DNA from: JALORV01 sp963707445
GTDB taxonomy: Bacteria; Pseudomonadota; Gammaproteobacteria; Burkholderiales; Burkholderiaceae_F
Direction of reading: 5' to 3'
NCBI GenBank assembly: GCA_963707445.1
Contig: CAVPPW010000023.1
Coordinates: 1 to 64,000, forward strand
DNA length: 64,000 nucleotides
Positions 52,909 through 62,863 of this stretch are shown in pieces. A model generated the notes under the pieces. That model did not search any database. It saw only the letters and a program-made list of their open reading frames with translations, and had not been told where the DNA came from. The number at the start of each line of letters is the position of its first letter. The stretch's first letter is position 1. The translations under genes were made by a program, and so were the position numbers.

Positions 52909-54003
52909 TGCGGCGCAGCGATCGAGTCCTTCGCCGCCTTCACGCGGTCGAGCACCTTGCCCTCGATGTCCTCGATGCCGGGCGGCACCGCCGGATACCA
53001 CTTGACGTTCTTCAGCGCGGCCTCGGGGAAGCTCTCGGCGAACTGCGCCTTCAGCTTGGCGTCCATCAGCTGGTCGGCGCCCTTGCGAGCCGGTGAAGTT
53101 GCCGGCCGAGGCCGCGACCTTCGCGGCGATCTCGGGGCGCATGTTGAAGTTGATCCACGCGTAGGCGGCGGCGTCGTTGCGGCCCTTGGCGGCAGCGCGA
53201 AGGTGTCGATCCAGCCCAGCGCGCCGGACTTCGGCGCGATGAACTGGATCTCGGGATTCTCGCTGTTGAGCTTCCAGCCGCCGGTGTCCCACATCATCGC
53301 GCCGACGATCTCGCCGGTGCGCATGCCGTTGAGCAGCTGATCCTTGTTGTCCCAGAAGAACTTGAGGTTCCCCTTGCACGCGGCGAGCGTCTTGCCGACG
53401 TCGTCCATCAGCGCGCTGTAGGCCTTGGGGTCGTTGTACAGCGCGAACGGGTCCTTGCCGCTGGCGAACGCGAAGGCGAGCAGCGTCGGTCGCTTCAGGC
53501 GCACGGACTGGTCTTGCCCTTGTATTCGGCTCGCAGAGGTCTGGGTAGTCGCGTCATCGTGCGCCAGCTTGGTGTTGACGACGAGGCCGTCGGTGCCCCA
53601 GATGTGCGGCAGGCCGTAGACCTTGCCGTCGAGCGTCGTGTTCTTCTTGGTCGCCTCGAGCATCGACGGGATGAACAGCTCGGTCTTGATCTTGGTCAGG
53701 TCCATCGGCTTGTAGATGCCGAACTCCTGCTGCGGACCGGCGATGCGGTCCTGCGACGGCTGCGCGAGATCGAAGCCGGCGCCGCCGGTGGCGCGCAGCT
53801 TGGAGATCATCTCCTCGTTGTTGGACAGCGTGATCTCGACGTCGATGCCGGTTTCCTTCTTGAATTGCTCGACCACGTCCGGCGGGCACGTAGTCGGCCC
53901 AGGTCAGCAGGCGCAGCTTGTTGTCCTGGGCGGTGGCGGGTCCGAGTGCAAAGGCAGCGAGCGCCAGCGCGTAAAAGAATCGGCTCAGACGTGTCAGTCT
54001 CAT
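52857..54003 (-). CDS. potD: Polyamine ABC transporter substrate-binding protein PotD (frameshifted)
   Basis: The periplasmic receptor of the polyamine importer. The signal peptide R-F-F-Y-A-L-A-L-A-A-F-A-L-G-P-A-T-A is followed by Q-D-N-K-L-R-L-L-T-W-A-D-Y-V-P, the usual mature start. After a shift near 53,885 come D-V-V-E-Q-F-K-K-E-T-G-I-D-V, G-G-A-G-F-D-L-A-Q-P-S, and G-L-P-H-I-W-G-T-D-G-L-V-V-N. The last part has N-V-K-W-Y-P-A-V-P-P-G-I-E-D-I. Other breaks are near 53,540, 53,190 and 53,090. A ribosome site (GGAGA) precedes the ATG. It is the first gene of potDABC. Confidence 0.85.
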
Positions 54004-54711
54004 GGGAGGTCTCCGGTGGATCGATATCGACTCTAGCGGCAAAACGTAGCCGTATGCAAACCTGGCAGACCACGCATTCAGACCGACATCGGGTGGCACT
54101 GAGTCGCCGTCACGACGAGACCGCCGCCGCGAATGCGGCGACGTTCAGATCGTCGCGTAACGGCAACCGAGTCAACCTTCGAGCTGCTTCTGGAACGCCT
54201 GCCCAGAATGCCGGCGCGGTGCGCGGATCCCGACTCCAGGCCTTGGGCCGGACGATCGTCATCCATTGATTCACCTTCAATCCGCGCTGATCCTTCGCCG
54301 CCGGATTCGGGTCTGACTAGATGTCCGTAGTGAACAAGCCGTAGACGTCCGCTTCTATGAGGACTGCGTTGTCAAGACCTGTTCGTGCAGTCGTTTCGGT
54401 CTTCATGGCGGCACTGACCTGCGCGGCGCATGAAGCGGCTGCGCGATAAGTAGGTTGCATCCTGATCCGAGGCCGGGGTGTAAGGAGCGTTCGAGCCAGT
54501 GCTCGGACGAACTTCTATCCGTGACGGACGTAGACGTCCGGCACCCTATCCAGCATGCGCACAAAGTGCGCTGGCAAACCCCAGTTAGCGGCGCGCCCCA
54601 TCTTTGCGGACGGTCACCGTGCAGTGACCCGCGGACGTCGCGGGCGCGTCGACCTTTGATCATGATGATGCAATCGCCTGCAAGCCGTGTTTCGACCGAA
54701 GCCGCCCGAGT
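54004..54711. other. Long noncoding stretch between potD and the second IS110 element
   Basis: About 700 bases without a supportable gene. It should contain the potD promoter and, on the other side, the noncoding end of the IS110-family element whose transposase stops at 54712. No inverted or direct repeat marks the element boundary clearly. Confidence 0.45.
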
Positions 54712-55848
54712 TCAAGCGGCGACCGGCTTGAGCATCGCGCCGGCGGGTATCTCGCCGTTTTGCAGGTAGCGCCACAGCGCGATGGCCAGACGCCGCGCCA
54801 GCGCCACGATGCCCACCCGCCGCATGCGTTTGCCCGCAGCGGCGAAGCGCCGGTTGAACCATTCGGTCAGGGCGCTCGTCGGCTGCAGGTTCAGCCACCT
54901 CCAGGACAACTCGACCAGCAACGCACGCACGCGGCGGTTACCGGCCTTGCTGATGCCCTGGTCGATCTGGCTGTCCCCGCTGGCGTAGGGCGTGGGGACC
55001 AGACCCAGGCAGCCGGCCAGCTCACGCCGGTTGGCAAAGCGGCGCCAACCGAAGACCTCCTTGACCAGCACCCAGGCGCTCTTCGGTCCAATGGCGCGCA
55101 ACCGCGTCAGCTGCGCCACCAGCGGCTGCTGGTCATCGGCCAGCTCCTGGCGCCGCGCAGTCTCCAGTGTCCTGATCTGCTGCTTGACCAGCGCCAGCCG
55201 CGCGCTCTCGCGCTCGATCTCGGCACCCAGCAGCGGCGGCACCTGGGCGCGGTGCCGCTCCCACCAGGCGGCCCAGTCGCGTCCGCCGATGATCACTTGC
55301 GGGCGCAGGTTGTGCAGCACCAGCAGCGAGCCGATGCGGTTGGTGTGCGCAATGCGCTCGTGCAGCAGCCGCTCGAGCTCGCGGTGCGCGCGGCGCGCGT
55401 CCTCGTCGGCAGCCGTCGGCTCGTGCAGCACCGACCAGACGCGCTCGCCCGCATGGTGCCGCAGCAGCATCGCCAGCAGCTTGTCGCCATCGAGCCGATC
55501 GGTCTTGGCCCGCCTGGCACGTCGGTTGACCTCGATGCTGGCCGAGTCCACCACGATGTTGTCGATGCCCTGCTCACGCAGCCAGCGGTGCAGCCACCAG
55601 CCGTCACGACCGGCTTCGTAGCAGCTGTGCACCGGTGCGCTCGCCGCCAGCCGGCAGCGTCTGCGCGCCTTATCAATGCACGCCACCACCTCGGCCTGCG
55701 CGCCGGCGCTCACCGTGTACCGGCTCGGGCCGCGACGAGCGTCGCTCAGCGTCAGCGTCCAGCGCTTGTCGCCCAGCTCGAAGCTCAGGTACAGATCCGT
55801 GCCACTTGTCGTATCGTTGTCGCGAAGGACTGTCTCGGGTGACGTCAT
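54712..55848 (-). mobile_element. IS110-family transposase, intact
   Basis: A complete 378-residue transposase of a different IS110 subgroup from the copy at 48.7 kb. The N-terminal RuvC-like DEDD domain begins L-Y-L-S-F-E-L-G-D-K-R-W-T-L, with Y-E-A-G-R-D-G-W-W-L and V-D-S-A-S-I-E-V-N-R-R-A-R-R-A-K-T-D-R. The C-terminal transposase-20 domain has L-R-A-I-G-P-K-S-A-W-V-L and G-L-V-P-T-P-Y-A-S-G-D-S, then I-D-Q-G-I-S-K-A-G-N-R-R-V-R. The ATG at 55848 has a clear ribosome site (AGGAG). The frame is fully open, so the element may be active. Confidence 0.9.
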
Positions 55849-55888
55849 TTCCGTACTCCTTGGCCAAAGGATTGGAAACACCGTTGTA

Positions 55889-55911
55889 GCTCAGCGGTGC
55901 GCCGCTTGAGC
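55889..55911. ncRNA. Leader hairpin of the intact IS110 element, candidate part of a bridge RNA
   Basis: GCTCA/TGAGC and GCGG/CCGC form a nine-pair stem with a single bulged T and a TGCG loop, 40 bases before the transposase start on the minus strand. The 147 bases between the start codon and the next gene are noncoding and could carry a bridge RNA, as known for this family. Only the hairpin is directly visible. Confidence 0.35.
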
Positions 55912-55995
55912 AGTCCTTCATAGGATCTTTCGGGCTAGTTTGGCATTGCTGCCCCGGGCCCGCCTCTGGTCGGGTTGAGTCTATCGACGACGACG

Positions 55996-56394
55996 TCACG
56001 GCTTATGAGGCCTCGTCTTGCCACATGCGGCACTCTTTGCGAGGTCTTGCTTCACGCGAAACTCGGTCAGACGTCTGATCAGGTCATAGGGAATCGGCTT
56101 GTCAAGCGGAAACCGAAGGTTTCCCTTCTCTCCTGCATAGGGAGCGGCGGCCCGCTCAAGGCGTGCGTCACCTCTAATGGGTGGGTAGAAGCCAATGTGC
56201 TTCTTGAACGCCGCGAAGTACACGAGGATGCCATTCAGTTTGAGCGCCGGCATCTGGTAACTGATGACCTCCTGCGCGCCAGGCGCAGCACTGCGTGCAA
56301 CCTGCCTTACACGCTGCAAAACGGCCTGGATCTCTGGTGCGAACCGCGCAACGTACTGATCAATGTTCTCGGGCGCGGGGGGACTGGTTGGCAT
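55996..56394 (-). CDS. DUF1801 (YdhG-like) domain protein
   Basis: A 132-residue cytoplasmic protein of the DUF1801 / iron-chaperone-like fold. Landmarks are I-D-Q-Y-V-A-R-F near residue 11, V-L-Q-R-V-R-Q-V-A-R, A-Q-E-V-I-S-Y-Q-M-P-A-L-K near 45, L-V-Y-F-A-A-F-K-K-H-I-G-F-Y-P and N-L-R-F-P-L-D-K-P-I-P near the end. Function in most bacteria is unknown. The frame is intact. It ends just beside the noncoding end of the IS110 element, which may have inserted downstream of it. Confidence 0.87.
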   Translation of the reverse strand: MPTSPPAPENIDQYVARFAPEIQAVLQRVRQVARSAAPGAQEVISYQMPALKLNGILVYFAAFKKHIGFYPPIRGDARLERAAAPYAGEKGNLRFPLDKPIPYDLIRRLTEFRVKQDLAKSAACGKTRPHKP

Positions 56395-56560
56395 GGCTCT
56401 CGGGATCCAGTCTTCTTAAATTTCACCCGGTCAAACGCCCGCTGTCCAGACTGGCCGGGTCGTCCGCTTTGGAGCGAATTGGACGCCGGCTAGCAATGGC
56501 AGCTCCTGGCCGTTGTGGCCGCCCAGGGGCAGCGTTCTCCGTCAGCAGCCGTGGACTCGC

Positions 56561-57121
56561 TCAGTCTGCGCAAAGCAGGCGCATCTTGCGTTCGGCGCGG
56601 TCGAACTCCTCGTCGGTCTGCGACTTCAATACTTCGTCCTTCGCCGTGGTACAGGCATTGGCCTCCCGGGCGGCGGTGGGCAGTGGCTTGGCCTTCGGTG
56701 CGCATTGCGAATCCGCCACGAGTCGCAGGTTTGTATAAGCCCCGCGCTCGACTGCAACGCAGTCGCCGACGCGCATGCCCGCCTCGTCGGTAACAACCGT
56801 GGTCGTAGCTCCGCCCACGAGGATGGTGTACTCGAAAGCCTGCTTGGAGCTTGCAAGTTTGCCCACTTGCTGGCCTGCTACGCCACCGCCAACGGCGCGC
56901 AGCGCCTTGTTGCTGCCCGACTGGCCGCGCCCCGAAGCAAGGCCGATTACGCCACCCACGAGCGCGCCTGCAGTCTGCGCGGATGGGTTCTCGACTTTGA
57001 CAGGCTTTACCGCGGTGATCTTGCCGTAGCTGACAGCAGTGTTTGCCGACAAGGGAAAACTTGCGACGAGCGCTGCGGCCATGACGATCGGCCGTAAACG
57101 GCTAGGACAGGCTCTTGCCAT
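56561..57121 (-). CDS. Glycine-zipper envelope protein (SlyB/17-kDa antigen-like)
   Basis: A 186-residue exported protein. The signal sequence R-P-I-V-M-A-A-A-L-V-A-S-F-P-L-S-A is followed by a glycine-zipper region, A-G-A-L-V-G-G-V-I-G-L-A-S-G-R-G and A-V-G-G-G-V-A-G-Q-Q-V-G. A small beta-domain comes next with Y-T-I-L-V-G-G-A-T-T-T-V-V-T-D and D-C-V-A-V-E-R-G, and a Cys-containing tail closes the protein. No lipobox Cys is obvious. Proteins of this type sit in the outer envelope. The ATG at 57121 has a GGGAG ribosome site; the longer frame to 57181 is not needed. Confidence 0.78.
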   Translation of the reverse strand: MARACPSRLRPIVMAAALVASFPLSANTAVSYGKITAVKPVKVENPSAQTAGALVGGVIGLASGRGQSGSNKALRAVGGGVAGQQVGKLASSKQAFEYTILVGGATTTVVTDEAGMRVGDCVAVERGAYTNLRLVADSQCAPKAKPLPTAAREANACTTAKDEVLKSQTDEEFDRAERKMRLLCAD

Positions 57122-57248
57122 GACGTCTCCCAGGTTCGTCCGCTTTGCGGCGATTTTCGTCTTACCCAGTCGCGTCCGCAATTGGCCGAGCGATTCTCAG
57201 GGGGGACCCGATGGCAGGCGGAATCACGGTGATTTGTCGGCGGTAGGC

Positions 57249-58272
57249 TCACGCGTTCGAATCCTCCAGCGACGCGTCGTACTTTCCCTCGCGCGCCGCG
57301 CTATTCAGTCGCGCGCGTTCGAACAGCGCGTCCTGGGCGTTGCCGCGTTGGCGGCCTGGCCTTTCCAGGCCTGCAGCACCGGATCCTGCAGCGCGCGCCC
57401 ATACGAGAAGCTCAGCGCCCACGGCTGCGGGCCGAGCCGGTTGATCGCGTCGAGATGGGCAGTCGCCTCGGCAGGCGTCTGTCCACCGGATAGGAAGAAG
57501 ATGCCCGGCACGGCCGCCGGCACGGTGCGTCGCAGCGCGCGCATCGTCTGGGCGGCGACCTCGGCCGGCGCTGCCTTCTGCGTGTGCTCCTTGCCGGCCA
57601 CGACCATGCTCGGCTTGAGCAGCATGTGCTCGAGAACGACCCGGTGCCGATGCAGGGCATCGAAGACTTCGTGCAGCACGGCTTCGGTCACTTCGGCGCA
57701 GCGCTCGATGGTGTGGTCGCCGTCCATCAGCACCTCGGGCTCGACGATCGGCACGACGCCTTCGTCCTGGCAGATCGCGGCGTAACGCGCCAGCGCATCG
57801 GCGTTGGCCTCGATCGCCAGCCGGCTCGGCAGCGTGTCGGAGACGTTGTAGACCGCGCGCCATTTCGCGAAGCGCGCGCCCTGCTCCTTGTAGGCGCCCA
57901 GGCGCTTCGCGAGCCCGTCGAGACCCTGCGTGATTTCATCGCCGGGCGCGTGCGCGAGCGGGATCTTGCCGGCGTCGACCTTGATGCCGGGCACGATGCC
58001 CTGGCGCACGGCCAGTTCCGGCAGCGGCGTGCCGTCGTCGGCCCGCTGGCCAGCGTCTCCTCGTACAGGATGACGCCGCTGATGAACTCACCGAGCCCGG
58101 GCGTCGCCAGCAGCAGATCGCGATACGCGCGCCGGTTCTCCTCCGTCGACTCGACGCCGATCGCCTTGAAACGCTTGGCGATCGTCGGGCCGCTTTCGTC
58201 GGCAGCCAGGATGCCTTTGCCGGCCTGGACCAGCGCTCGTATCGTTGCTTCCAATTCGCTTTGACCGTCCAT
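57249..58272 (-). CDS. Fructose-bisphosphate aldolase, class I (two frameshifts)
   Basis: Class I aldolase splits fructose 1,6-bisphosphate through a Lys Schiff base. The product, about 340 residues, begins L-E-A-T-I-R-A-L-V-Q-A-G-K-G-I-L-A-A-D-E-S. It goes on with V-D-A-G-K-I-P-L, P-I-V-E-P-E-V-L-M-D-G-D-H, L-E-H-M-L-L-K-P-S-M-V (Schiff-base Lys) and F-L-S-G-G-Q-T-P-A-E-A-T. Frame shifts lie near 58,035 and 57,335. The start at 58272 is the conserved M-D-G-Q-S-E-L. The gene stands alone; it links the sugar phosphates of this neighbourhood to glycolysis or gluconeogenesis. Confidence 0.9.
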
Positions 58273-58560
58273 GGGTTGCGTACCTCCTGCGGGGTGCTCC
58301 CTGGGATGCGGCCTCGGCACCGGTCGGGCGCCCCAGCCACACAGGGATAGTGTCGATCCGGACGACAAGATCCGCTATTGCCTCCACCAGCAACTCGCGA
58401 TCCTCGTACTTACGGGGCACCGGCTCGCGTGGCAGTCCAGGAAACATACGGGAAACACGGAAAGATTACTTCCTCTGGCCGGTTGCCGCCGATTCCGGGT
58501 AGCCACAAAATAGCTGGAAGGCGGCCACTCCTTCGAGGTTGAGGCCCGTGCGGAGGCACT

Positions 58561-58779
58561 GTGCTCTTCCTGGTCATCGAGCACTTCAAGGATGGCGATC
58601 CGTCGCCCGTCTATCGCAGATTCCGCGAATCCGGCCGCCTGGCGCCGCCCGGAGTGACGTATGTCGCGAGCTGGGTGACTACCGATCTCGCAAACTGCTA
58701 TCAGGTCATGGATTGCGAGAGCCGAACTGCGCTCGACCAGTGGATCGGCCGGTGGGCCGATCTGGTGGATTTCGCGCAG
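58561..58779 (+). pseudogene. DUF3303-family gene truncated at a sequence junction
   Basis: The frame starts at GTG 58561 with L-F-L-V-I-E-H-F-K-D-G-D-P, then Y-R-R-F-R-E-S-G-R-L-A-P-P-G-V, V-A-S-W-V-T-T-D-L and Q-W-I-G-R-W-A-D-L-V-D-F. These are standard DUF3303 features. Family proteins continue with E-V-x-P-V and a further 15-20 residues, but here similarity stops right after V-D-F. The DNA becomes the mature start of an amidohydrolase, and the residual frame closes at 58812. Truncation by recombination or misassembly is the best reading. Confidence 0.75.
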
Positions 58780-60275
58780 GTGAGGGCCTCGGCCCGTTCA
58801 AGACGCTGGTGATCCGCGGCGTGACGCTGATCGACGGCACCGGCGCGCCCGCCGCGCGGGCCCGGTCGACATCGTCGTCGAGGGCAACCGCATCACGCGC
58901 GGTGCGCAGCGCGGGCACGCCGGGCGTGCGCGATGCGGCCGAACCGCGCGCCGCAGAGCGCCGACCACGAGATCGACGCCACCGGCATGTACGTGATGCC
59001 CGGCTTCGTCGACATGCACGTGCACGCCGGCGGCGCGCCGAAGAACGCCGAGGCGGAGTACGCCTACAAGCTCTGGCTGGCGCACGGCGTCACGACCGTG
59101 CGCGGCGTGCCGCTCGGCGGCAACGCGTTCACCGTCAGCGAGAAGGCGCGCAGCGCGAAGAACGAGATCGTCGCGCCGCGCATCTTCAACTACCAGCGGC
59201 CGGGCAGCGGCTGGGACAAGGGCGCCGTCGACACGCCGCGAGAAGGCGCGCGAGTGCGTGCGCTGGGCGCGGCCAACGGCATCGACGGCCTGAAGCTCGG
59301 CGCCGAGCGGCCGGAGATCATGGCGGCGCTGCTCGACGAGGCGAAGAAGCTCGGCCTCGGCTCGACCGCGCACCTGCAGCAGAGCGGCGTCGCGCAGATG
59401 AACGCGATCAAGGCCGCGCGGCTCGGCCTCGACACCGTCACGCACTTCTACGGCCACTTCGAGTCGCTGCTGAAGGACTACGTCGTGCAGCCGTGGCCCG
59501 TCGACATGAACGCCAACGACGAGCAGTAGCGCTTCGGCCAGGTCGCGCGGCTGTGGGACAAGATCCACGAGCCGGGCAGCCCCGAGTGGAAGGCGTACCT
59601 CGAGGAGCACCTGAAGCTCGGCACGGTGTTCGATCCGACGCTGACGATCTACTCGGCCGGCCGCGACGTGATGCGCGTTCCGCAACGCCGAGTGGCACGA
59701 CAAGTACACGCTGCCGTCGCTGATGGACTTCTACACGCCGAGCCGCACCAACCACGGCTCCTACTGGTACTACTGGACGACCGAGGACGAGGTCGCGTGG
59801 CGCAACTTCTACCAGGTGTGGTTCAAGCTGATGAACGACTACAAGAAGATGGGCGGCCGCGTCACGACCGGCTCCGACTCCGGCTTCATCTACCAGACCT
59901 ACGGCTTCGGCTACATCAACGAGCTCGAGATGCTGCAGGAAGCCGGCTTCCATCCGCTCGAGGTGATCCAGGCCGCGACGATGAACGGCGCGCATGACGC
60001 TGGCCGAGCCGAAGACGCAAGCCGCCCGAGTTCGGCATCGTCCGCGCCGGCATGCTCGCCGACATGGTGATCGTCGATCAGAACCCGCTGCAGAACTTCA
60101 AGGTGCTCTACGGCACCGGCGCGCGTGCGGCTGAACGACAAGACCGGCAAGCGCCGAACGCGTCGGCGGCATCAAGTACACGATCAAGGACGGCATCGTC
60201 TACGACGCGAAGAAGCTGCTCGCCGACGTGGCGGCGATGGTGGAGAAGCAGAAGAAGGAGCGGACGGCGAAGTAA
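58776..60275 (+). pseudogene. Amidohydrolase, lacking its signal peptide, with a nonsense codon and frameshifts
   Basis: An amidohydrolase-superfamily enzyme related to imidazolonepropionase/prolidase-type hydrolases. Segments are G-P-F-K-T-L-V-I-R-G-V-T-L-I-D-G-T-G, V-M-P-G-F-V-D-M-H-V-H-A-G (metal-binding His pair), S-T-A-H-L-Q-Q-S-G, D-T-V-T-H-F-Y-G-H and T-T-G-S-D-S-G-F-I (catalytic Asp), then A-D-M-V-I-V-D-Q-N-P-L. The usual N-terminal signal peptide is missing because the gene starts at the junction with DUF3303. An in-frame TAG at 59527-59529 interrupts D-E-Q-x-R-F-G-Q. Frame shifts lie near 58,860, 58,910, 59,690, 60,000 and 60,125-60,170. It is not functional as sequenced. Confidence 0.8.
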
Positions 60276-60283
60276 GCGACGGC

Positions 60284-62740
60284 TCACTCTGCCAGCGCGG
60301 TAATCGGATTCACCTTCGCGGCACGCCGGGCGGGGATGACGACCGCGCCCAGGCCCAACGCGACGAGCAGCCCGACCACGGCGGCGACGACCAGCGGATC
60401 GAACGGCTGGACGCCGAAGAGCATCGACGTCATCGCCCGGGCCACGAACCAGGCGCCGATCAGGCCGAGCGCGACGCCGGCGGCGACGATGCGCGCGCCG
60501 TCGGCGAGGACGAGCCCGAAGACCTCGCGCGCGGTGCTGCCGAGCGCCATGCGGATGCCGATCTCGCGTCGGCGCTGCGTGACCATGTACGACAACACGC
60601 CGTACAGGCCGATGGCGGAGAGCGCCAGGGCCACGCCCGCAAACGCCATCGCCAGAATCATCGGCACGCGGCGGGACACCAGCGCGGCATCCACCCGCTC
60701 CTCCATCGTGCGCACGCCGTAGAGCGGGAGTTCGGGGTCGATTGACGGACAGGACCTTGCGAAGCGCCGGCACGACGGCATCCGGCCCGATCGTCGAGCG
60801 CGCGACGAGCATCAGGCCGCCGTCCGGGACCTGCGCCAGTGGAAAGTAGTAGGCGCCAATCGGTTCCGTTCCCGTCGCCACGCCGGTGATCTGCACGTCC
60901 TTCACGACGCCCACCACCGTGATCCACTGCGGGTTCGGGCCCGGTGTCACCAGGTCCTGCGGGCTGGTCGGCCGACGCATCCGACGGCCGATGGGATCCT
61001 GTCCCGGCCAGAACTTCGCCGCGAGTTTCTGATCGACGATGGCCACGGGCGCGGCCGACGCGACGTCGCGAGCGTCGAACAGGCGGCCCTGCACGAGCGG
61101 AATGCGCATGGCCTCGAAATAGCCGGGCGAGACGCTCGCGTTCGCGGGTGAGATGAGCGACTCCCCCGCCTTCGGCACATATCCTTCTGGCAGAATCACG
61201 CCGTCGTTGTAGTCGCCGGACATCGGCAGCACACCCGTGAGGCCGGCGACCTCGACGCCGGCCACGCCGCGCACCGCCGGCAGCAGGCGATCGACGAACG
61301 CCGTTCGCGATGCGGCGTCTGAGTATCGCGCGGGCGGCAGCGTAATGGCGGCCGTGATCACGCCTTCGGGCTCGAACCCCAGGTCCGTGCGCAGCGCCGC
61401 GCGAAAGCTCGAGAACAGCAGGCCGGCGCCGACGAGCAGCACGAGCGCGATCGCGACCTGGCTGGTGGCCAGCAGCCGGCGCGTGAGCGCTGGCGCCCCG
61501 GCTGACGGTGCCGCCGCGCCCCTCTTCGCGAAGTGCGGTGCTCAACTTCACCCGCGAGAACCGCAGGGCCGACACGAGGCCAAGCGCGATGCCGATCACG
61601 ACCGACGCCACCAGCGCGCCCGCGATCGTCCACCCATCCATCCGCACTTCGAACCCGCGCGGCAGATCCTCGAGGCCAAGCGCCGGTAACAGGCCAAGCG
61701 CCCACCAGCCCACGGCGATGCCGCCCAGGCCGCCGGCCACGGAGAGCAGCGTGGTCTCCGTGATGAGTTGCCGCCGGATGCGGCGATGGTCGGCGCCGAT
61801 GGCGTGGCGGGTGGCGAGTTCCCGCGATCGCCCGGTCGCGCGCACCAGCACGAGGTTCGCGATGTTCACGCACCCGATGATCAGCACGAACAGCACGCCG
61901 CCCCACAGCAGGAACAGCACGGGCCGTACCTCACGCACCACGTCGTCCTGCATGCTGACCGCGTAGCTGCGGAAGCCCGCGTCCTTCAGGATCTGCGAGA
62001 ACTGCGGAAACCGCGCGTCGTTGCGCGCGTTGAGGGCGTCGAGTTGCTGCTGCGCCTGCTCGACGGTCGCGCCCTCCTTCAGGCGCGCGACCATCTGCCA
62101 GTTGTTGCTGTGGCGCTGGTCGTCGGACATCTGCTGGGGCGTGAACGCCGCCGGCAGCCAGACGCCGATGTCGTTCCACAGGAACCGGAAGTCCGGCGGC
62201 ATCACGCCGACGATCTCGTAGGCCCGACTGCTCAGGCGGATCTCGCGCCCGATGGCGCCGGGGTCGCCGGCAAACTCCCGCTGCCACAGGCCGTAACTCA
62301 GCACGACCTTCATCTCGCGCCCGATCTGTCGCGTCGTCGTCCGTCAGCATGCGGCCGGCGACGGGCTGCGCACCGGTCACGCGATAGAACGACGGCGTGG
62401 CCCGCACGGCCGGCACGCGCTCGGCCCCGTCCTTCACGCCTGCGGTCATGCCCTCGCGCCGGTAGAGGGCCTGTTCGTCGAACACCGTCATTTCGCGAAG
62501 GCGATCAAAGTAGTCCGGGACGCCGGTCGATGCCCGCACGGCACCGGCGTTGGGATAGCTGTTGTGCAGGTACACCAGCCGATCGGCAGCGGGGACCGGC
62601 AGCGGCTCCAGGACCACGGAACGGACGATGCTGAAGATGGCGGCATTCGCGCCGATGCAGACGACGAGCGTCAGCAAGGCCGCGAGGGTGAACGCCCGGT
62701 CTTTCCAAAGAAGGCGGAAGGCGTAGCGAAGATCGGACAT
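60284..62740 (-). CDS. ADOP-type ABC permease (MacB/FtsX-like, three frameshifts)
   Basis: About 818 residues in the layout of the 'acidobacterial duplicated orphan permeases'. It has an N-terminal helix (F-T-L-A-A-L-L-T-L-V-V-C-I-G-A-N-A-A-I-F), a MacB periplasmic domain, three helices, a second MacB-type domain and a final FtsX-like block ending in P-A-R-R-A-A-K-V-N-P-I-T-A-L. The start at 62740 reads M-S-D-L-R-Y-A-F-R-L-L-W-K-D. Shifts lie near 62,335, 61,505 and 60,745. The family forms part of efflux or export systems with a separate ATPase, which is not in this window. Such paralogues are very numerous in Acidobacteriota. Confidence 0.87.
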
Positions 62741-62863
62741 CAGGTGCTCGTGGCCATGCTCGAGGCCGGGCTCAGGTCCCGGCAGATGGTCGGGTCTGGA
62801 GCTCGGCCCTCAGCAAGGTAGAACGAATTCGGCGGCCATTCGTTCCGCCCCTACAATGGCGGT

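Noticed and set aside
55884..55913. tRNA-like string GTAGCTCAGCGGT
   Set aside because: It resembles a D-arm, but there is no acceptor stem, anticodon arm or T-loop (GTTCRA) at the right distance; the string is explained by a simple hairpin upstream of the IS110 gene.
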